The notes below the pieces were generated by a model. It was not told the DNA's origin. It searched no databases and was given only the letters and a program-made list of their open reading frames with translations. A stretch of DNA of 30,599 nucleotides from the NCBI GenBank assembly GCA_964400655.1, contig CAYNVN010000130.1:1-30599 (forward strand). Direction: 5' to 3'. Positions 16,282 to 24,205 of this stretch are shown here, one piece after another. Origin of the DNA: B16-G9 sp964400655 (GTDB taxonomy: Bacteria > Bacteroidota > Bacteroidia > Bacteroidales > F082). Each line of letters opens with the position of its first letter. The stretch's first letter is position 1. The translations under genes were made by a program, and so were the position numbers.

Positions 16282-17445
16282 TTAATTTGAATGTTTTAAA
16301 TATTTGACGGAAACTCTGTCAGCCCCGTCGAATAATGTTACAAAATACAGTCCCGAAGCATTTAGCATATTATTCAGCTGTATCCTGTGTTCCCCTTTTG
16401 AGAAATGGAAATTATCCGTAACAACGGTGCTTTTTCCCGAAATATCCGTTACAACAAGGGTGATGTCAGCCGCTTTATTAAGTTTAAAACCAACCACAGG
16501 TATTGAGTTGTAAGAAGCGGTTGAAACGAAAAGATGACAGAAGTTGCTGTTTGTCGTTTTATGCTCGTCGATTCCCAAAGGAAATATTTCGGTTATGGTA
16601 AAATCGACCCAGAAAACACCACTGCATTCCGGTACGTCATCAATAATGGCCTGTCCGATGGTTTTTGGCGGATCGTTAAATTCCGACCACCAGTGTTTGT
16701 CAGCATTGTAACCGAACTGAAACCCCGATCCGTTGGGCGCAAAGGTCTCTCCCCATTCTTTATACTCATTCACCATTTGCTGAAGACTACTAAATATCTG
16801 ACTGTCGTCAACAAAAAAGATATTGCCCCTGTAATCGGGAGGCATCCATTCGGTATTGTAATGTTTTAAAAAAAGAGAATAGGAAGGGTCGATTGCATGT
16901 AAAACGGTTTCCCAGTGTTGGGCTTCCTCGTTGGTTACTTTAGCCCCTTCGTAATAAACATCGGCCTTGTACCATTCAATATCAATCCCGAAACCTATTA
17001 CCGACGGATGATGTTTATAACGATTCATTACCAAACTTATAAGGGTGTCAATATTGGCGCTTCCGGGTTCAACCTGCAGCCACACTTTGGTACCGTTTTC
17101 GTCAAAATAATCGAGATAGTCTTCATTAAGGTCTTCCGATGCAAATTCTATTTTATCATAATCACCTCCCGGAGAGGGAAAACCAAGTGAGACATCACCA
17201 TTGTCAAGAAACAAACCGACGATCCATATTCCTGCCGGTTGCGAATTGTCAAATTTGGCTGCCATGCCATCGGCAACCTTTTGCCAATACTCTTTTGGAG
17301 GAAACTGGTTATCGGGATAGATGTGGTATAACCGTGAAGCCCTGAATCCTGTATAAACCGAATCATCTCCAATTGCAAACGACTGTTGGGCTTTTATCTG
17401 GATGCCCAGCAAAATAATAATTAGCGCTAAAACTGTTTTTTTCAT
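16282..17445 (-). CDS. Secreted TIM-barrel glycosidase-like protein with possible T9SS tail
   Basis: The start is placed at the ATG at 17445, giving a proper signal peptide (MKKTVLALIIILLGIQIKAQ); a longer frame to 17511 adds 22 unlikely residues. The 387-residue product shows repeating strands typical of a (beta/alpha)8 barrel: GIWIVGLFL, KVWLQVEPG, VIGFGIDIEWY, LFLKHYN, GNIFFVDDSQ, GFQFGYN and GVFWVDFTITEIFPLG. The IDIEW strand (Asp155, Glu157) recalls the acidic end of the GH18 DxxDxDxE motif, but the leading Asp residues are missing. No family is recognised with confidence. The last 70 residues (ITLVVTDISGKS, NASGLYFVTLFDG, VSVKYLKHSN) resemble a T9SS type A tail, although the usual YPNP start is missing. 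It is divergent from the next gene. Confidence 0.72.
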   Translation of the reverse strand: MKKTVLALIIILLGIQIKAQQSFAIGDDSVYTGFRASRLYHIYPDNQFPPKEYWQKVADGMAAKFDNSQPAGIWIVGLFLDNGDVSLGFPSPGGDYDKIEFASEDLNEDYLDYFDENGTKVWLQVEPGSANIDTLISLVMNRYKHHPSVIGFGIDIEWYKADVYYEGAKVTNEEAQHWETVLHAIDPSYSLFLKHYNTEWMPPDYRGNIFFVDDSQIFSSLQQMVNEYKEWGETFAPNGSGFQFGYNADKHWWSEFNDPPKTIGQAIIDDVPECSGVFWVDFTITEIFPLGIDEHKTTNSNFCHLFVSTASYNSIPVVGFKLNKAADITLVVTDISGKSTVVTDNFHFSKGEHRIQLNNMLNASGLYFVTLFDGADRVSVKYLKHSN

Positions 17446-17475
17446 AGAGTAAAAATATAAATATTTGATTTGGCA

Positions 17476-17506
17476 TTGACAGATTAACACCATTAGTTTA
17501 CATTTG
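17476..17506 (+). promoter_or_regulatory. Promoter of the 351-residue T9SS protein
   Basis: TTG (17476-17478), a 20-base spacer and TACATTTG (17499-17506) fit the Bacteroidota consensus exactly. Transcription should start near 17513, some 17 bases before the ATG. It sits in the 84-base divergent intergenic region; I see no equally good element for the minus-strand gene. Confidence 0.75.
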
Positions 17507-17529
17507 TACAAACCTTAAAAACATCCATT

Positions 17530-18585
17530 ATGAAAAAAATTTACTTATTTGTGTTTATTGTTGTGGCAACGGTAACGGCTTATGGCCAGATTACCATTAC
17601 AAACAACGATTTTGTTCCGCTTCATTCCAAATTGATTATTGGCAACGACAGCCTGCCTGATGCTTCCATTGTTCCCGGAGAGGCCGGAGCGAATAAAACA
17701 TGGGATTTTACAGCAATAACGGCCCATTCCACCGATACTATGTTAACGGTTCCTCCAGGCCAGACCCCGCTGGCGGAGCTGTTTCCCGAATCAAACTATG
17801 CCGCATGGCAACCCGATGACAGCCTTTACATTTACTTTAACCGTAACGATGATAAAGTTCAGCTGATAGGAATAGGGTTCAATGCCTTTGATGCCATGCT
17901 GCCCTACATGAAATATACACCACCCGAAACTCTGCTGGATTTTCCGGTTAATTACGGTGATAACTATTCACAAACCTATTTTACCATTAATACGGTTGTA
18001 AATCCTGAACCGGGTATAGGCATCGATTCTATCTGTTTTAAAAATACGATTATGGATGAAACAACCGTTGATGCTTATGGAACACTAAGCACTCCGATGG
18101 GTACCTTTGAAACGTTGCGTACCAAAGATGTACAAATTTCGTACGACACTGTTTGGGCACTGGTCTTCGGAAACTGGATACCCTATTCTGCAACCGTGGA
18201 TACCTCGGTAAATTATTCGTGGTGGACCAATAACTCTGATGTGGGATTTATGTTGTTTTCCATCGATATGGATGAAACGGGTACCCAAACCGAGAGTGCT
18301 TCGTATCTTATCAGCTCTATTCAGGCTGTTTCCGAAAACCAAATTGCATCTGCAAAAGTTTATCCTAATCCGGCAAACGATGTGCTTACGATGGATTTTG
18401 AAAAGAGATTGTCGGGCCGGCTGGTTATCTATAACCAAAACGGTCAGCAAACAGAAAACACTGATATTACAGATGCGCGTTTTGTTACATTGTCGGTTTC
18501 AGACTATTCGCCGGGGATGTACCTGTATGAAATTACCAAATCATCCGGCTCGGTGTTATACAGAGGTAAATTTATAAAACGTTAA
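17530..18585 (+). CDS. T9SS type A-sorted secreted protein of unknown function
   Basis: A 351-residue protein with a signal peptide (MKKIYLFVFIVVATVTAYGQ). The central 240 or so residues are beta-rich and show no domain I can name; motifs include GANKTWDFT near residue 53 and GTFETLRTKDVQISYD in the middle. This overall pattern (WDFTAI early, then a 'tpmGtFetLR' strand) is common in Bacteroidota T9SS proteins whose function is unknown. The C-terminal sorting domain is clear: KVYPNPANDVLTMDF, LVIYNQNGQQ, SPGMYLYEIT and RGKFIKR. It is transcribed alone and converges with the TPM gene, 29 bases away, with no terminator visible between them. Confidence 0.85.
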   Translation: MKKIYLFVFIVVATVTAYGQITITNNDFVPLHSKLIIGNDSLPDASIVPGEAGANKTWDFTAITAHSTDTMLTVPPGQTPLAELFPESNYAAWQPDDSLYIYFNRNDDKVQLIGIGFNAFDAMLPYMKYTPPETLLDFPVNYGDNYSQTYFTINTVVNPEPGIGIDSICFKNTIMDETTVDAYGTLSTPMGTFETLRTKDVQISYDTVWALVFGNWIPYSATVDTSVNYSWWTNNSDVGFMLFSIDMDETGTQTESASYLISSIQAVSENQIASAKVYPNPANDVLTMDFEKRLSGRLVIYNQNGQQTENTDITDARFVTLSVSDYSPGMYLYEITKSSGSVLYRGKFIKR

Positions 18586-18614
18586 ACAGGCTGTGGGTTG
18601 TGCCGGAGGTTTGT

Positions 18615-19406
18615 TTACCAGCTGCCGCCGGCACCGCCTCCACCAAAGCTGCCGCCGCCAAAGCCACCGAAACTACTGCCTCCGCCGCCAAAGCTGCTGC
18701 CGCCTCCAAAACCACTACCGCCGCGTCCGCCACCCATCATGGAACCCAGCATCATAGCTGTCCAGAAAGAGGTTCCGCTGTGGTACATGGAGTAGCTTTT
18801 AGCCCTGCTTGCTCTCATAAGGAAAAAGATCAGGAAAAAGATAATGATCGGTAAAAGGGTTACCCATGGCGAACCCTGGGTTGCTTTATTGTAACCCTCT
18901 GCCGTTATCTCTCCGGCAGCCAGTTGCATCAGTATGTTGGTGGCGTTATCAATGCCTTTAAAATAGTTGTTGTTTTTAAACTGCGGTATCATTTCATTGT
19001 CAACAATGCGGCGGGCAATGGCATCGGGTATGGCAGGTTCAAGCCCGTATCCAACGGCAACGTAAGCCTGTCCTCTGTCGTTTGCCCCGTATTTAGGTTT
19101 AACAAGAATGACCACTCCGTTATCAAACTTTTTTTGGCCTACCCCCCACTTTTCGCCAACACGGTAAGCAAAGTCGGCTTTGTCGTATCCGTTCAGCGAT
19201 TTTACCGTTAATACCACAATTTGGTTGGAGGTGGTGTCGTGAAAGTGACGCAGTTTGCTTTCAAGATACTGTTCCTGTGTGGCCGACAACACATCTGCCA
19301 TGTCGTTTACCAAACGCGGCGGATTGGGCCTGTTGGGAATATCCTGAGCAACAAGTGTTGCCGTAATAAGGGTAAAGGTTATGATTGAAATTATTATTCT
19401 TTTCAT
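18615..19406 (-). CDS. TPM-domain (YgcG-like) membrane protein with Gly-rich tail
   Basis: A 263-residue protein. The signal peptide is residues 1-20 (ending TLVAQ). The TPM domain follows (RPNPPRLVNDMADVLS, then TSNQIVVLTVKSLNG, VGEKWGVGQKKFDNGVVILV and AYVAVGYGLEPAIPDAIARRIVD). A transmembrane helix lies at about 180-197 (WVTLLPIIIFFLIFFLM). The tail from about residue 217 is almost only Gly, Ser and Phe (GGGSSFGGGGSSFGGFGGG). TPM proteins have phosphatase activity in some plant and bacterial examples, but the role of this class in the envelope is unclear. It is third in a LemA-TPM-TPM operon. The Gly-rich tail makes the opposite strand read as Ala/Pro-rich shadow frames. Confidence 0.92.
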   Translation of the reverse strand: MKRIIISIITFTLITATLVAQDIPNRPNPPRLVNDMADVLSATQEQYLESKLRHFHDTTSNQIVVLTVKSLNGYDKADFAYRVGEKWGVGQKKFDNGVVILVKPKYGANDRGQAYVAVGYGLEPAIPDAIARRIVDNEMIPQFKNNNYFKGIDNATNILMQLAAGEITAEGYNKATQGSPWVTLLPIIIFFLIFFLMRASRAKSYSMYHSGTSFWTAMMLGSMMGGGRGGSGFGGGSSFGGGGSSFGGFGGGSFGGGGAGGSW

Positions 19407-19424
19407 CTTTAATGTTTTGTTCCG

Positions 19425-19871
19425 TCAATTTTTACCAAATGATATTTCGTCCGACAACTCATTTACATCGTCGCTTTGATAAGGGAAATACTTTTTAAGT
19501 GCCTCTCCCGCATCAAGAATGCCTCTGATTAGTCCTATGGCAAAATCACCCTGCTGAAAATGGTGAGCCATTCTGATTTTTATCTTTTCCCAAAAATCAT
19601 CCGGTACCACTTTGTTAATACCCTCGTCGCCCACAATGGCAAACTTACGGCTCTTTACGGCAAGGTAAAATAAAACGCCGTTGCGCTGTTCCGTTTGATG
19701 GATGCCCATCTTGCCAAACAGAAAGACCGCTCTTTCCAGTACATCGCCGGGACAGTTGTTCTCAATATGCACCCTGATTTCACCAGAGGTGTTAAGTTCA
19801 GCCTCTTTGATGGCATTTACAATTTGCTGCCTCTCCTCTTTGGTAAAAAGGTTTTTTGCTGATGTTCCCAT
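19425..19871 (-). CDS. Short TPM-domain protein
   Basis: A 148-residue single TPM domain: FTKEERQQIVNAIKEAELNTSGEIRVHIE at the start, then MGIHQTEQRNGVLFYLAVKSRKFAIVGDEGI, and FAIGLIRGILDAGEALKKYFP. There is no signal peptide or transmembrane helix, so it should be cytoplasmic or peripheral, unlike its membrane-bound neighbour. It starts five bases after the lemA-like stop and ends 18 bases before the next TPM gene, so the three are one operon. The pairing of one soluble and one anchored TPM protein with LemA is common in Bacteroidota. Confidence 0.92.
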   Translation of the reverse strand: MGTSAKNLFTKEERQQIVNAIKEAELNTSGEIRVHIENNCPGDVLERAVFLFGKMGIHQTEQRNGVLFYLAVKSRKFAIVGDEGINKVVPDDFWEKIKIRMAHHFQQGDFAIGLIRGILDAGEALKKYFPYQSDDVNELSDEISFGKN

Positions 19872-19876
19872 ATCGG

Positions 19877-20467
19877 TTAAAATTTAACTTCAGGGGCTTT
19901 GTCGGAACCCTGAGCGGATTTAAAGTATGGTTTTTGCGTAAACCCGAACATTCCCGCGAAAATATTGTTGGGGAAGGTTTTTATGTAAGTATTGTACTCT
20001 CTCACCCTTTCGTTGAATTTTTTACGTTCAACGGCAATACGGTTTTCGGTACCTTCGAGCTGGGCCTGCAAATCGAGGAAATTTTGATTGGCTTTGAGGT
20101 CGGGATACTTTTCAACCACCACCATCAAACGCGACAAAGCACCCGACAACCCGTCCTGTGCCTGTTGAAAAGCCTGTAACGACTGAGGATTAAGGTTGCC
20201 TGCATCAACATTAACCGAAGTTGCTTTGGCACGGGCTTCAACCACACCCTGCAGCGTTTCTTTTTCGTGTGAGGCATATCCCTTAACGGTATTCACAAGG
20301 TTGGGAATAAGGTCGGCACGGCGCTGATAAACATTTTCTACCTGCGACCACTGGGCATCAACCCCCTCGCTTTTGGTAACCATGTTGTTGTAAGTACCTT
20401 TAAACATAGAATAGAGTCCTATAATTACAACAACAACTACAATAATAACAATCCAGCTTTTTTTCAT
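19877..20467 (-). CDS. lemA: LemA family protein
   Basis: One N-terminal helix (residues 5-22, very Val/Ile-rich) is followed by the LemA coiled-coil helical bundle. Key stretches are VDAQWSQVENVYQRRADLIPNLVNTVKGYASHEKETL, LSRLMVVVEKYPDLKANQNFLDLQAQLEGTENRIAVERKKFNERVREYNTYI and FPNNIFAGMFGF. The first of these is summarised here by its conserved RRADLIPNL core. Length (196) is normal. The function of bacterial LemA is not settled; association with the envelope and with TPM proteins is usual. It is the first gene of the operon. Confidence 0.95.
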   Translation of the reverse strand: MKKSWIVIIVVVVVIIGLYSMFKGTYNNMVTKSEGVDAQWSQVENVYQRRADLIPNLVNTVKGYASHEKETLQGVVEARAKATSVNVDAGNLNPQSLQAFQQAQDGLSGALSRLMVVVEKYPDLKANQNFLDLQAQLEGTENRIAVERKKFNERVREYNTYIKTFPNNIFAGMFGFTQKPYFKSAQGSDKAPEVKF

Positions 20468-20536
20468 TTTTTTATAGTTTTAATTTTGATTTAACGGAAT
20501 ATAACAGTCCCGGAACCGGGTACCCAATTTATTGAA

Positions 20537-20544
20537 CAAAGATA
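20537..20544 (-). promoter_or_regulatory. Possible -7 element of the LemA operon
   Basis: TATCTTTG on the minus strand fits TAnnTTTG, with an expected start near 20530 and a leader of about 60 bases. The nearest TTG triplets upstream are at spacings of 15 and 23 bases, neither ideal. Confidence 0.5.
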
Positions 20545-20618
20545 CGAATTTACTGATAACAAATTGGCAAAGCGGATTATGTTCATCAGTTGGGAAAAAA
20601 GACTACGACCCTCAAAAT

Positions 20619-21365
20619 CTACTGGTCAAATCCGGGACGTTTGAATGATATCACATCGGGAAACTCCTTTAATATACGGTTTCGGATTGAGGCCAAAGTG
20701 AACATAATTGGCAAAATGCGTTCCTGTTCATCCGTAAAGCTTTTATAAAAAACATACCAGCCGGTAAGCGAACGGTCGATAAATTCGATAATCAATTTTG
20801 CGGCACCCACCGAGTCGTTACCTTCTTGTTGGCCCAGTTGCTCTTTGCCTTTGCTGAAAAATGCCCTTGATAGTTTTAAATATATTTGAAGCTGATATCT
20901 GAACACTACTTCAATCATATTGTTGATTTCCTCCACATTTTCAAATCCCGAATCGGCTGAAAGTTTTAGTTCGCTGGTGGTAAGGCTTTCGGCTTGTATG
21001 GGATATTTCTCACAGGCATCGTCAAACCAGTCGTCCACCTGGTCTTCATATTTTCGTCCGACCCTGAGTACTTCGTTGGTTTGAGCTTCACCCTGAAACA
21101 GGTCAAACTTTTTCCGGGTATCAATCACCTCTACATCCGAAATGTCAACATGGTGTTCTTCGGCCATTTTTACGGTAAAAGCGAGTGCTTTTTCCGATTG
21201 GGCATCAATTATATCCCAAAATTTCTGATTGTTTTTATCTCTGTGTTTAAGTTCTGCTGCTGTTCCTTCATAATAGGGGGCATAATTTCCACATTCGGAG
21301 GCTTTTGGGCAGCGTTCGCACCAGCGGTCGCAGTAATTAAAAATACCGGTGATATATTGTTCCAT
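20619..21365 (-). CDS. Cys-motif protein of unknown function, paralogue 1
   Basis: A 248-residue soluble protein that I cannot assign to a characterised family. Its N-terminus has Cys12, Cys16, Cys19 and Cys25 in the pattern C-x3-C-x2-C-x5-C (YCDRWCERCPKASEC), suited to binding zinc or an iron-sulfur cluster. The rest is predicted mostly helical and acidic, with YEDQVDDWFDDACEKYP near the middle, RYQLQIYLKLSRAFF near residue 155 and a closing SFKRPGFDQ. It is a clear paralogue of the gene just upstream, sharing CDRWCERC, a VD-x-W motif, a YQ...KLS motif and the FKRPGFD end. The duplication and the intact Cys motif in both copies argue for a selected function. There is no signal peptide. Confidence 0.8.
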   Translation of the reverse strand: MEQYITGIFNYCDRWCERCPKASECGNYAPYYEGTAAELKHRDKNNQKFWDIIDAQSEKALAFTVKMAEEHHVDISDVEVIDTRKKFDLFQGEAQTNEVLRVGRKYEDQVDDWFDDACEKYPIQAESLTTSELKLSADSGFENVEEINNMIEVVFRYQLQIYLKLSRAFFSKGKEQLGQQEGNDSVGAAKLIIEFIDRSLTGWYVFYKSFTDEQERILPIMFTLASIRNRILKEFPDVISFKRPGFDQ

Positions 21366-21385
21366 GATTTGACTATTAAACAGTG

Positions 21386-21393
21386 CAAAAATA
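21386..21393 (-). promoter_or_regulatory. Possible -7 element for Cys-motif paralogue 1
   Basis: TATTTTTG on the minus strand fits TAnnTTTG within the 56-base gap between the two paralogues. No -33 TTG is seen, and the surroundings are A/T-rich, so chance is a real possibility. Confidence 0.3.
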
Positions 21394-21421
21394 GAGAAAT
21401 AACCGGATGTTTTTTTAAAAA

Positions 21422-22210
21422 TTAATCATCAAAACCAGGACGTTTGAAATTTTCGGCTAACGGAAATTCTTTTTTAACCAATTTTTGAAGTTTTTCTAAA
21501 ACAACCATAATGTCAAGACATTCACTTTGCTCCTGCGAAAAAACCGACATTAACGTATTCCATGCTTTCATGCTTTTATAAATGCCGGTTAAGGCAACCT
21601 TTGCAAGTCCGTTATAATCTTTTATAACAGATTTATTATTACCGGAGCTAAAAAGTTTACCGAGATTTTTTTCCTGTAAAGCATTAGAAAGTTTAACGGA
21701 GATGAGATGCTGGTACCATCTTATGGTTTCGATTGCTTCGGCAACAACGTTTGGGTTTAAATAGTTGTAATCTTCTTTTAAGCTAACGGTTATAAATTTG
21801 GAAGAGTCGGAATAATCAATTTCCATTGTAAAAAGGTGCTCGCTATTGTTCAGCCATTCGTCAACCATTTCCAGATATTGATTTCCCAGAAATATAATCG
21901 GGTTGTTTTTGATTTTTTTTTCGATTTGATGCCTTTGTTGCGTAAAACCCGATTCTCGTTTCAGGATATTTTTTTTAACATTCTCTTCAACGGTAAATTC
22001 ACGAATAAGCTCTCTTGCCATAATAACGATATCTCTGATATCTTTAGCCTTAACCTTTTCTCCTTCGGTTAAATCATTATTGAAATAGTCATCACTTCTT
22101 CTTTTCGTTTCCAGTTTGTAGAGCATGCAATTTGCTGTCAGATCACAACGTTCGCACCAGCGGTCGCAATAATGATAGATATCTTCAATAATGTTAGCAT
22201 ATTTGGTCAT
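21422..22210 (-). CDS. Cys-motif protein of unknown function, paralogue 2
   Basis: I use the ATG at 22210, giving 262 residues aligned with the start of its paralogue; an upstream TTG at 22249 would add 13 residues and is unsupported. Cys15, Cys19, Cys22 and Cys28 again form C-x3-C-x2-C-x5-C (YCDRWCERCDLTANC). Further matches to paralogue 1 are YLEMVDEWLN in the middle, RWYQHLISVKLSNAL, the GLAKVALTGIYKS helix and FKRPGFDD at the end. The middle is Lys-rich and more diverged. It lies upstream of paralogue 1 on the same strand. No known catalytic motif is visible; a metal-binding or redox-sensing role is only a guess. Confidence 0.8.
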   Translation of the reverse strand: MTKYANIIEDIYHYCDRWCERCDLTANCMLYKLETKRRSDDYFNNDLTEGEKVKAKDIRDIVIMARELIREFTVEENVKKNILKRESGFTQQRHQIEKKIKNNPIIFLGNQYLEMVDEWLNNSEHLFTMEIDYSDSSKFITVSLKEDYNYLNPNVVAEAIETIRWYQHLISVKLSNALQEKNLGKLFSSGNNKSVIKDYNGLAKVALTGIYKSMKAWNTLMSVFSQEQSECLDIMVVLEKLQKLVKKEFPLAENFKRPGFDD

Positions 22211-22562
22211 TGGTTCCCGTTTTTCTTTTTCACTAATCCCGCTCTTCAATGTTTTGACAAAAAAAATACTTAAATGGTTTTCCGGTTAAAAATTTATTCT
22301 TTGGTATTTTTTACATATTAATTTATAGAACTGTTCAGGTAAGTAACCTTATAATGGGCCAAAACCTTACAAACCATTTTTAATTTGACAGTACAAATTT
22401 AAAAAGGATTATTGAGAAATGCGGAATATTGAGTTGCGGCATTAATATGTTATAAAATTATTTGAAGTTTAGATTATGACAGACTATAATATAAAAAAAC
22501 GCCCGGCACATATAGTACCGGACGTTTCAATTACTACAGTAATTTAGTTGTTTTATTATTTT
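22211..22562. other. 352-base A/T-rich intergenic region
   Basis: It holds the terminator of the lipoprotein gene on its right (22493-22526). TAAATTTG at 22401-22394 on the minus strand fits a -7 element for the Cys-motif genes, but would leave a leader of about 175 bases and has no -33 TTG. I see no tRNA, small ORF of note or repeat array. Confidence 0.6.
22493..22526 (-). terminator. Terminator after the lipoprotein operon
   Basis: Read on the minus strand, AACGTCCGGTAC, a five-base loop and GTGCCGGGCGTT pair over 12 bp if two G-U wobbles are allowed, followed directly by a U-tract. On the plus strand the same positions are C-A mismatches, so the structure is made for minus-strand transcripts only. 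It follows the stop at 22563. Confidence 0.85.
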
Positions 22563-24026
22563 TTACGGGTCAACCTGGATGAACATGGTTTGAAGAGTAG
22601 GATTGGTTGCATTGGGGTCGGTTCCTTCAGGAACAAAGATAACAGCAGCCCATCCACCCGGTAACGGGGTATAATCGGTGTGATTTTGTGAATCGTTTAC
22701 CATTTGGGTAACGGTAGCATCTGCAGCCGGTACACCACCTGAGGCCTGTCCGTTCCAGTTATTCATAATGGTCCAGATGGCACCCTGAACTTCACCCCAG
22801 GTATAACCGGGATAGTAATCAAGGTGGTTGAATATCCAGTTAATGCGTGCCCATTTGTCGGCGTAAGCTGTAAAAGCGGGGAGAGCATCAGGATAGAGGG
22901 AGCTGTAAACGTCCATGTTATAAGCATGACCGATGCTAATGGTTGTTTCGTGGTCGGCACACCATGAAGCAAATGTTCCGTTGGCAAAATCGTAACCGTT
23001 TCCAACATTGGTAATTTCGGCATCAACATAGCTTCCCATTGATCCCGGGGCATATGAACCGACAATTTTGTAAGTAGCTGTTTCGGGCAGGTTCATATAG
23101 GGAGCAAGTAACAGGTCGGGTGTAGTAGCAACAGCATTACCTAAAACAAAGTCAACCACTCCGTCACCTCCGTTGGGGATCAGGTTGTCGTCGGTAAAAT
23201 TCCAAGAGTGGAAAAATTTATAATCAAATCCGGTTCCAACTTTAACCAAAATATAGAGGTCAAATCTGAAATTATCGGTTGTATTGTCGCCGTCAGGATA
23301 GGAAACATGTAAAACATCACCTTCTCCTAAAAACGATTCGTTATTGTATTCTGCAACAAAAGCACCGTTTTTGTAAACTTTAATCTTGAAAATGGCAGGC
23401 ATATCAACCTGTAAACCGTTTGTCTGTTGCTCATATAATGAACCGGCATAATCTGCAGGGTGTTTCATGCTGATATCACCAAAAAAGAGTTGTTCTCTAA
23501 CAGTGGTTTGTGTCATGGTAAACCAGTCGAAACCAAAAGCTTCAAATTCAGCCGAAGTAAAGCTAAGTACTTCAACAGGAATCTCATTTTTTTGGAAAGC
23601 GGCAACATGGAACTGAATATTCAGGGGCTGTGCAACAAACGATGCGTATTGTGAGCCGGCTTCGGGAGCTGCGCTAACAATCGAGTCGTCACTCATGTCG
23701 TTGGGTGTGTTGTTGTCATTCATCATTAAAAACTGGGTTACACTATAATCGCCTACAGGTAATTTAATACCTTGTGTGTATGCAACACCGTCCAAATAAT
23801 ATACTGCAGGAGTGTAAGTGGTTCCGCTAATAACAATGCTGGCATAGTCAGCTGTTGCATCAGCATTTGATGATTTGGTTCCGCCTTTAGGCATCTCAGT
23901 ACCGGAAAATGTTACTTCAATTTCCTGATTAGGGTCAATAACATCTGTTTTTTTATTACAACTAACAAATGCCAAAGCAATCATTGTCATAAGGAAAAAA
24001 CTTTTAATAAAGCGTAAATTTTTCAT
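22563..24026 (-). CDS. Surface lipoprotein with putative Cys-Gln thioester domain, copy 1
   Basis: A 487-residue lipoprotein (signal ending AFVSC, lipid on Cys23). An N-terminal beta-sandwich-like part carries YTQGIKLPVGDYSVTQFLMMND and DDSIVSAAPEAGS, a pattern seen in many Bacteroidota surface lipoproteins. The middle holds VSYPDGDNTTDNFRFDLY. The C-terminal 150 residues show FASWCADHE with Cys356, then YNMDVYSSLYPDALPAFT, INWIFNHLDYY and EVQGAIWTIMNNW with Gln414. A Cys followed about 60 residues later by a Q-x-A-x-W motif is the hallmark of Gram-positive thioester domains, which form an internal Cys-Gln bond and capture host amines covalently. The family assignment is mine, by motif; the identical 58-residue spacing in the neighbouring paralogue supports it. 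Confidence 0.82.
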   Translation of the reverse strand: MKNLRFIKSFFLMTMIALAFVSCNKKTDVIDPNQEIEVTFSGTEMPKGGTKSSNADATADYASIVISGTTYTPAVYYLDGVAYTQGIKLPVGDYSVTQFLMMNDNNTPNDMSDDSIVSAAPEAGSQYASFVAQPLNIQFHVAAFQKNEIPVEVLSFTSAEFEAFGFDWFTMTQTTVREQLFFGDISMKHPADYAGSLYEQQTNGLQVDMPAIFKIKVYKNGAFVAEYNNESFLGEGDVLHVSYPDGDNTTDNFRFDLYILVKVGTGFDYKFFHSWNFTDDNLIPNGGDGVVDFVLGNAVATTPDLLLAPYMNLPETATYKIVGSYAPGSMGSYVDAEITNVGNGYDFANGTFASWCADHETTISIGHAYNMDVYSSLYPDALPAFTAYADKWARINWIFNHLDYYPGYTWGEVQGAIWTIMNNWNGQASGGVPAADATVTQMVNDSQNHTDYTPLPGGWAAVIFVPEGTDPNATNPTLQTMFIQVDP

Positions 24027-24205
24027 TTTTCTAATTTTTTTAATAGGGTTTTGTTATTTAGATTAATTTTTTATTTGCCTTGTGTTAATCAATGGCTGTG
24101 CCAAAATTTATATATAATTAAAACACAGGTATATACAATTGTTTTTCTGGATTTTTAAATAATTATATTTTCTTATTATTGGACATTCTTCTATCGGATT
24201 GGGAA

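Noticed and set aside
18598..18854. Pro-rich and Ala/Thr-rich open frames on the plus strand
   Set aside because: They are the complement of the Gly/Ser-rich tail of the TPM protein on the minus strand; the low-complexity codons explain both.
20509..20520. CCCGGAACCGGG palindrome in the leader of the LemA operon
   Set aside because: The stem is only 5 bp with a two-base loop and no U-tract; too short to support a regulatory claim.
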